Positions 58,910 to 64,000 of a stretch of DNA of 64,000 bases are shown here, piece after piece. A program made the translations under genes and the position numbers. The notes under the pieces were generated by a model that was not told where the DNA came from, ran no database searches, and saw only the letters and a list, made by a program, of their open reading frames with translations. The DNA is from Massilia glaciei (GTDB lineage Bacteria; Pseudomonadota; Gammaproteobacteria; Burkholderiales; Burkholderiaceae_D): assembly GCF_003011895.2 (NCBI RefSeq), contig NZ_PXWF02000346.1, positions 27,898 through 91,897 on the forward strand. Direction: 5' to 3'. Within the stretch, counting starts at the first letter, position 1. Every line of letters starts with the position of its first letter.

Positions 58910-58946
58910 AACGCGGGAAAAGCGCAGGCTTTTCCCGCGTTTTTTT
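58910..58946 (+). terminator. Strong rho-independent terminator after glnA
   Basis: ACGCGGGAAAAGC/GCTTTTCCCGCGT is a 13-bp perfect stem with a short GCAG loop, followed by TTTTTTT. It separates glnA from the DUF4124-glnL-glnG operon, which therefore needs its own promoter. Confidence 0.9.
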
Positions 58947-59020
58947 ATGCTTGAACGCGCTATAGATGTTGTATATTCGGACTATGCTCGTTTTGGGCGC
59001 ACAACCGTGAAGTGGAACCG

Positions 59021-59527
59021 ATGGCAATGACGACAAGATTTTTGGCACGCCGCATGCTCGCCCTGGCGCTGCTGGCCGCCCCGTGCGCGCCCGTCCTGGC
59101 CGATGGCGGCAATGCCATTTACCTGTGCGTCGATGCGAACGGACGCAAGGAGCTCACCGACAACGGGCGCAAGGGCTGCAAGCAGCTCGACCTGCCCGGC
59201 CTGATCGCCGCGCCGCCCGCGCGCAGAAGCGAGGCGCCCAGGCCGCGCGCGCCCGTGAGCACGCCGGGCGACTTCCCGAAGGTCGATTCGGCCCAGCAAA
59301 AGGCGCGCGACGACGACCGCCGCGCCATCCTCGCCGAGGAGCTCGAGGCCGAGGAGAAAAAGGCGGCCGAACTGCGCAAGGAATACAAGGACGGCCTACC
59401 CGACCGCCTCGGCAACGAGAGGAACTACGCCAAGTACCTCGAGCGCGTGGCCTCGCTGCGCGACAACATCGCGCGCACCGACAAGAACATCGACGCCCTC
59501 AAGCGCGAGCTGGCCAACATCAAATGA
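59021..59527 (+). CDS. DUF4124-domain secreted protein
   Basis: Periplasmic protein of about 168 residues with a signal peptide (RRMLALALLAAPCAPVLADG). The DUF4124-like start AIYLCVDANGRKELTDNGRK and CKQLDLPGL carry two cysteines. A charged, coiled-coil-prone region (~100-165; DDRRAILAEELEAEEKKAAE) follows. In-frame ATGs at 59012, 59021 and 59027 are possible; no strong ribosome site decides. Its stop overlaps the glnL start (ATGA), so it is translationally coupled to the nitrogen sensor. The function is unknown. Confidence 0.75.
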   Translation: MAMTTRFLARRMLALALLAAPCAPVLADGGNAIYLCVDANGRKELTDNGRKGCKQLDLPGLIAAPPARRSEAPRPRAPVSTPGDFPKVDSAQQKARDDDRRAILAEELEAEEKKAAELRKEYKDGLPDRLGNERNYAKYLERVASLRDNIARTDKNIDALKRELANIK

Positions 59528-60615
59528 ACGGCGGCGGCGGCGCCGGCGCGCCCGGTGCAAGCGCGGACGCGCTCGGCGGACTCGAACTGCTGGCCACGGC
59601 GGTGCTGCTGGCCGACCCCGACGGCCAGATCCGCTACGCCAACCCGGCCGCCGAGAACCTGCTCGAAAGCTCGCTCAAGGCGCTCTCGCGCCAGAAGCTG
59701 GCGGCGCTGTTCGGCAACGGCGACGAGCTCGCCCGGCTGTGCGCGCTCGCGCTCGACCACCAGTACGGCGACCTGCGCCAGGACCTCACGCTCGAGCGCG
59801 CCGGGCGCGAGCCGCTGCACGTGCACAGCATCGTCAGCGCCGCCGAGGGCGGGGTCGTCATCGAGCTGCGCGAGAACGTGCAGCAGCTCAAGCTCGACCG
59901 CGAGGAGCGCATCCTCGACCAGAGCCAGGTCAACAAGGAGCTGGTGCGCAACCTCGCGCACGAGATCAAGAACCCGCTCGGCGGCATCCGCGGCGCCGCC
60001 CAGCTGCTCGAGCTCGAGCTGCCGCCGCGCCACCTGAGCCAGCTGCGCGAATACACCCAGGTCATCATCAAGGAGGCCGACCGCCTGCAGACCTTGGTCG
60101 ACCGCCTGCTCGCGCCGCACCGGCGCCCGCACATCGTCGGCGACGTCAACATCCACGAGGTGTGCGAGCGCGTGCGCAGCCTGATGCTGGCCGAGTTCCC
60201 GCACGGCCTGACCATCCGGCGCGACTACGACGCCTCGATCCCCGAGTTCCGCGGCGACAAGGAGCAACTGATCCAGACCGTGCTCAACATCGCCCACAAC
60301 GCGGCCCAGGCGTTGTGCGAGCGGATCGCCGCCGGCGACGCCGAGCTCGTTTTGCGCACCCGAGTGGGGCGCCAGGTCACGCTCGCCAAGGTCCGCTACG
60401 CGCTGGCATTAGACTTGCATATCATCGACAATGGACCTGGCATCTCGCCCCAGATCCGCGACCGCATTTTCTATCCGCTGGTATCGGGACGGGAGGGCGG
60501 CAGCGGCCTCGGGCTGACACTGGCGCAAACCTTCGTGCAACAGCACATGGGCGTGATCGAGTGCGAGAGCCGGCCTGGGCTGACCGATTTCAGGATACTT
60601 TTGCCCCTGCCATAA
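59524..60615 (+). CDS. glnL: Nitrogen regulation sensor histidine kinase NtrB
   Basis: Cytoplasmic kinase/phosphatase of 363 residues that phosphorylates NtrC under nitrogen limitation. A PAS domain covers ~15-120 (TAVLLADPDGQIRYANPAAE). The phospho-acceptor His is in LAHEIKNPLGGIRGAAQLLE (~144). The ATPase domain has the N box IAHNAAQAL, IIDNGPGI and GGSGLGLTLAQTF. The start at 59524 shares ATGA with the preceding gene; much longer upstream sequence in frame is a shadow of that gene. glnG follows after 82 bp. Confidence 0.95.
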   Translation: MNGGGGAGAPGASADALGGLELLATAVLLADPDGQIRYANPAAENLLESSLKALSRQKLAALFGNGDELARLCALALDHQYGDLRQDLTLERAGREPLHVHSIVSAAEGGVVIELRENVQQLKLDREERILDQSQVNKELVRNLAHEIKNPLGGIRGAAQLLELELPPRHLSQLREYTQVIIKEADRLQTLVDRLLAPHRRPHIVGDVNIHEVCERVRSLMLAEFPHGLTIRRDYDASIPEFRGDKEQLIQTVLNIAHNAAQALCERIAAGDAELVLRTRVGRQVTLAKVRYALALDLHIIDNGPGISPQIRDRIFYPLVSGREGGSGLGLTLAQTFVQQHMGVIECESRPGLTDFRILLPLP

Positions 60616-60697
60616 GCGGGGACGGCGGTAGGCTGGTCGCGGTCCACACCAAGATCCAAAAGATCTAACCGAGATCCTTGCCGGGAAACGCGAATAC

Positions 60698-62185
60698 ATG
60701 AAACCGATCTGGATAGTCGACGACGACGCATCGATCCGCTGGGTGCTCGAAAAGGCCCTGGCGCGCGAGAACCTCGCCACCAAAAGCTTTTCCAACGCCC
60801 GCGACGCGATGGCCGCGCTCGAACTCGAGACGCCGCAGGTGCTGGTGTCGGACATCCGCATGCCGGGCCAGTCCGGCTTCGACCTGCTCACCGCCGTCAA
60901 GGCCAAATGCCCGGGGCTGCCGGTGATCATCATCACCGCCTTCTCCGACCTCGATTCGGCCGTGGCCGCGTTCCAGGGCGGCGCCTTCGAGTACCTGGCC
61001 AAGCCGTTCGACATCGACAAGGCGGTCGAGCTGATCCGGCGCGCGCTCGAGGAGAGCCTGCGCGAGACCAGCATCGAGGCCGGCCCGTCCGAGACCCCCG
61101 AGATCCTCGGCCAGGCGCCGGCCATGCAGGAGGTGTTCCGCGCCATCGGCCGCCTGTCGCAGTCGAACGTGACGGTGCTGATCACGGGAGAATCGGGCAC
61201 CGGCAAGGAGCTCGTCGCCTGCGCGCTGCACAAGCACAGCCCGCGCGCGCTGCAGCCGTTCATCGCGCTCAACACGGCGGCGATCCCCAAGGACCTGCTC
61301 GAGTCGGAGTTGTTCGGCCACGAGCGCGGCGCCTTCACGGGCGCCCAGACCACCCGCCGCGGGCGCTTCGAGCAGGCCGAGAACGGCACCCTGTTTTTGG
61401 ACGAGATCGGCGACATGCCGTTCGACCTGCAGACGCGCTTGCTGCGGGTGCTCTCCGACGGCCACTTCTACCGCGTCGGCGGGCACCAGCCGATGAAGGC
61501 CAACGTGCGCGTGATCACCGCGACCCACCAGAACCTCGAGCAGCGCGTGCGCGACGGCCTGTTCCGCGAGGACCTGTACCACCGGCTCAACGTGATCCGC
61601 CTGCGCCTGCCCAGTTTGCGGGAGCGGCGCGAGGACATCCCCATCTTGGTGCGCCACTTTTTGGTGCAAAGCGCCAAACAGCTCGGCGTCGAGACCAAGC
61701 GCATGAGCGAGGCGGCGATGCAGTTCCTCGCCTCGCTCGAGTTGCCGGGCAATGTGCGCCAGCTCGAAAACCTGTGCAACTGGATCACCGTGATGGCGCC
61801 GGGCCAGACGGTCGAGGTCAAGGACCTGCCGCCCGAGCTGATGCGCGGGCACGACGCCGGCGCGCCCGGCTCGAGCGTGCCGCTGGCCAACGACGGCGCC
61901 ACGGCCCACGTCAGCGCGGCGCCCGGCAGCGCCACGCTGGCGGCGCTGGGCGCGACCGGCGGCTGGATCGGCCTGCTCGAGCTGCAGGCCGCCGGCATGC
62001 TCGCCGCCGGCCAGTCCGACGTCATGGACGTGCTCGGGCGCCAGTTCGAGTCGGCCCTGATCAAGACCGCGCTCAAGCACACGCACGGGCGCAAGAACGA
62101 CGCCGCCGTGCGCCTCGGGATCGGGCGCAACACGATCACCCGCAAGATCGCCGAACTGGGCATCGACGGCGCCAAGGACGATTAG
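60698..62185 (+). CDS. glnG: Nitrogen response regulator NtrC
   Basis: Sigma-54 enhancer-binding protein of 495 residues. The receiver domain has WIVDDDASIRW, phospho-Asp in VLVSDIRMPG (~54) and Lys in YLAKPFD. The AAA+ domain has GESGTGKE, GAFTGA and FLDEIGD. The C-terminal Fis-type HTH is KNDAAVRLGIGRNTITRKI. It likely activates the sigma-54 promoters seen at glnA and amtB. A Gly/Ala-rich linker precedes the HTH, longer than in enteric NtrC. Confidence 0.97.
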   Translation: MKPIWIVDDDASIRWVLEKALARENLATKSFSNARDAMAALELETPQVLVSDIRMPGQSGFDLLTAVKAKCPGLPVIIITAFSDLDSAVAAFQGGAFEYLAKPFDIDKAVELIRRALEESLRETSIEAGPSETPEILGQAPAMQEVFRAIGRLSQSNVTVLITGESGTGKELVACALHKHSPRALQPFIALNTAAIPKDLLESELFGHERGAFTGAQTTRRGRFEQAENGTLFLDEIGDMPFDLQTRLLRVLSDGHFYRVGGHQPMKANVRVITATHQNLEQRVRDGLFREDLYHRLNVIRLRLPSLRERREDIPILVRHFLVQSAKQLGVETKRMSEAAMQFLASLELPGNVRQLENLCNWITVMAPGQTVEVKDLPPELMRGHDAGAPGSSVPLANDGATAHVSAAPGSATLAALGATGGWIGLLELQAAGMLAAGQSDVMDVLGRQFESALIKTALKHTHGRKNDAAVRLGIGRNTITRKIAELGIDGAKDD

Positions 62186-62299
62186 CCGCGACCGCGGCGC
62201 GGCGGCCGGCAGGCAGGCGGACGGCGCCGCTGCCGGTCCGGCCTTGCCTTGGAGGCGCGCCGAAAAAAGCGCCCTGGAAGAGCGCCTTAAAAGCGCGCC

Positions 62300-63976
62300 T
62301 TAAAAGCGCAGCAGGCGCGCCGACAGCGGCGGCACCGTCACCACGAAACGCGCGCCGCCCGCCTCCGGCGCCAGCGCGGCCTCGTTGACCAGGTCGGTCA
62401 GGCCGGCGGCGCCGTCCACCACGGCCGCCTCGAGCGTGACCCGGGCCGCCTGCTTCTTCACGTTCAGCACCAGCAGCACCCGGTTGGCGCCGCTGTCCTT
62501 GCGGTCGATGTACACGTTGCTGTCCGAGAAGACATGGGTGCGCGCGCCCTTGGCCAGCGCCGGGTTGGCCGCGCGGATGCGCAGCAGCGCCGCCACATGG
62601 TTTTTCAGGTCGCGCGCGCTGGCCGACAGGGCCGGCCCGGCCACGCCGTCGACCACGCCGTTGTCGCGGCTGACATGGTCGTCGCACAGGCCCAGGTTGG
62701 CGCAGTCGTTCTGCACCCTGGCCGCGTAGTTGGGCACCTCCTGGCCGATCTCGTCGCCGTAGTACAGCGTGATCGGGCCGCTGTAGGCGGCCATGAAGGC
62801 GAACGCGGCCTTGTGGCGCAGCCAGTAGTCGGCGCCGTCCGGGTCGCCCAGTCCGGCGCGCTGGACCAGGTCGCCGAAGCGCACCAGGTCGTGGTTGCCG
62901 AGCATCAGGTTGGGCATCGCATGGTCCGGATAGGCGGCGTGCGTGTCGAAGCCGGCGGCCAGGTTGCTGGCCGGCCGTCCGGCGGCGCCGGACTCCTCGG
63001 CCGCGAGCGTTTGCAGCAGCCGGTAGCGCAGAGGGAAGTCGAACGCCGACAGCAGCGCCGGGGCGTTCGCGCCGCCGTACGCGGCCGCCGCGATCTGGCT
63101 CTCGCCCTGCCACACCTCGGCCACCATGTAGCCGAGCGGACGCACCGCCACGCCGCCGGCGTCGAGGTAGCTGGTGGCGCTTGAAGCCTGCTCGACCGCG
63201 CCGCGGATGCTGCCCCAGGCGGCGGCAGGCACCTGGTAGGCCTGGTCGAGGCGCCAGCCGTCGATCTTGAGCTGTTCGATCCAGTAGGTGGCCACCTCGC
63301 GGTAGAAGGCCAGCGTGGCCGGCGCGCTGTAGTCGACCGGGTTGCTGCCGCCGGCCGGCAGCAGGCCGCCCGGCGACGGCGCCACGCCGCCCTTGTGGTG
63401 GCCGAACACGCCGTCGAAGAACACGTACAGGCCGCGTTTGTGGGCCTCGTCGACCAGGGTGCGGGCCTGCTCGAGGGTGCCGAAGCGCGGGTCGATCTTG
63501 AAGTAGTCGCTGGCGAAGTAGCCGGTGGCGTCGAGCCGGTCGGCGAACACGTCCTGGCCGGGGCGCGCGGCCGACAGGAAGATCGGCGTCAGCCACAACG
63601 CGTTGACGCCGGTGCTCTTGATGTAGTCGAGCGAGGCGGTGATGCCGGCCAGGTCGCCCTTGTGGGCGCTGGTGCCGTAACCGACGTTGAAATCGGCCAG
63701 CGGGTCGCGGTCGACGAAGGACTCGACCATGACCTGGTAGATGCGCAGAGCGCAGGCCGGCTGCGCCATCACGCCGTTGCAGGCGAGCCGCTGCTGGCGC
63801 GCGCCGGCGGCGCCGGCCACGCTGACATCGTGGGTCGCGGGCGGCGTCGGGGCCGGCTGCACCGGCGGCGGGGCCGGGGCCGGCGCCGGCGCGGAGGCGC
63901 CGCCGCCGCCGCAGGCGGTCAGCAGGGCCAGCGCGAGCGGCATCGCGGCATGCAGTGGAACACGGGGGAAGGGCAT
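62300..63976 (-). CDS. GH13-family alpha-amylase-like lipoprotein
   Basis: Secreted glycoside hydrolase of 558 residues. The signal ends in a lipobox LLTACGGGG (Cys ~21) with a Pro/Ala linker, so it is probably surface- or outer-membrane-anchored. The barrel has GVNALWLTPIFL, region I YVFFDGVFGHH, region II DGWRLDQAYQ (nucleophile Asp), region III YMVAEVWQGE (acid Glu) and region IV MLGNHDLVRF (Asp). A C-terminal beta domain follows (VLLVLNVKKQAARV). It probably acts on maltodextrins or starch. It converges with glnG. Confidence 0.9.
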   Translation of the reverse strand: MPFPRVPLHAAMPLALALLTACGGGGASAPAPAPAPPPVQPAPTPPATHDVSVAGAAGARQQRLACNGVMAQPACALRIYQVMVESFVDRDPLADFNVGYGTSAHKGDLAGITASLDYIKSTGVNALWLTPIFLSAARPGQDVFADRLDATGYFASDYFKIDPRFGTLEQARTLVDEAHKRGLYVFFDGVFGHHKGGVAPSPGGLLPAGGSNPVDYSAPATLAFYREVATYWIEQLKIDGWRLDQAYQVPAAAWGSIRGAVEQASSATSYLDAGGVAVRPLGYMVAEVWQGESQIAAAAYGGANAPALLSAFDFPLRYRLLQTLAAEESGAAGRPASNLAAGFDTHAAYPDHAMPNLMLGNHDLVRFGDLVQRAGLGDPDGADYWLRHKAAFAFMAAYSGPITLYYGDEIGQEVPNYAARVQNDCANLGLCDDHVSRDNGVVDGVAGPALSASARDLKNHVAALLRIRAANPALAKGARTHVFSDSNVYIDRKDSGANRVLLVLNVKKQAARVTLEAAVVDGAAGLTDLVNEAALAPEAGGARFVVTVPPLSARLLRF

Positions 63977-64000
63977 TGCAGTCTCCTGAAGTCGGTTGTC

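Noticed and set aside
58951..58977. A sigma-70 promoter (TTGAAC ... TATATT) for the DUF4124-glnL-glnG operon
   Set aside because: The spacer is only 15 bp and the -35 is weak. A promoter must exist after the glnA terminator, but this pair is not firm enough to list.

Overview
The window reads as a chromosomal segment of a GC-rich betaproteobacterium of the Oxalobacteraceae (Massilia/Duganella/Janthinobacterium type). This is judged from the proteins: PHA depolymerase with a Cys nucleophile, wax-ester synthase, NtrBC beside glnA, rplU-rpmA-obgE, and a FisR/BigR sulfur locus. It also rests on the short GGGGTCAGACCCC intergenic palindromes. No phage or transposase gene is visible. The species assignment is inference.

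Left part (1-10650): nitrogen scavenging from nucleobases. An NCS1 permease (cut by the left edge), dihydropyrimidinase and a carbamoyl-amide hydrolase form a reductive pyrimidine/hydantoin route. An ammonium channel follows, behind a sigma-54 promoter. A fused OHCU decarboxylase-allantoate amidohydrolase, a LysR regulator, the membrane urate hydroxylase PuuD and an odd M20 hydrolase make up a urate route. Next (10651-17550) come miscellaneous genes: a secreted S9 peptidase whose 3' end lies in a 198-bp tandem duplication, an alpha/beta hydrolase, an LVIVD lipoprotein, a SUKH-DUF4241 fusion and an RcnB-like protein.

17716-27500 is a sugar locus: PAS-AraC regulator, gluconate-2-dehydrogenase-like small subunit, GMC flavoprotein, two TIM-barrel epimerases, a complete sugar ABC transporter and a Gfo/Idh/MocA oxidoreductase. 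The first three genes each carry exactly one inactivating lesion (TAG, 1-bp deletion, TAG); the rest are intact. tRNA-Pro(CGG) with a diverged 3' fragment of itself, ispB, rplU-rpmA, obgE and proB follow.

32827-39555 is a sulfane-sulfur locus: a damaged AhpD-like gene, DUF2892, sigma-54 activator FisR, persulfide dioxygenase, TauE exporter, two YeeE half-permeases and BigR, with DUF302 and a TsdA-like dihaem cytochrome divergent. Both regulators keep the spacing of their sulfur-sensing cysteines. A sigma-54 promoter with upstream palindromes lies between fisR and the DUF2892 gene.

39638-50857 holds nth, rsxB, phaZ, a ferredoxin reductase, fdxA, an M4-like metallopeptidase with its emfourin-type inhibitor, and a lipid/PHA group (PHA-system protein, acyl-CoA-binding protein, WS/DGAT), then small housekeeping genes. 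51137-63976 holds a very large class A PBP, a TAXI protein, a rhodanese, glnA with NtrC sites and a sigma-54 promoter, a DUF4124-glnL-glnG operon and a GH13 lipoprotein. NtrC encoded here plausibly drives both glnA and the distant amtB.

The most unusual non-coding signal is a ~165-bp palindromic element present twice (35832-35997, 42702-42865). Its copies differ by compensatory changes, and each starts on the stop codon of the preceding gene.
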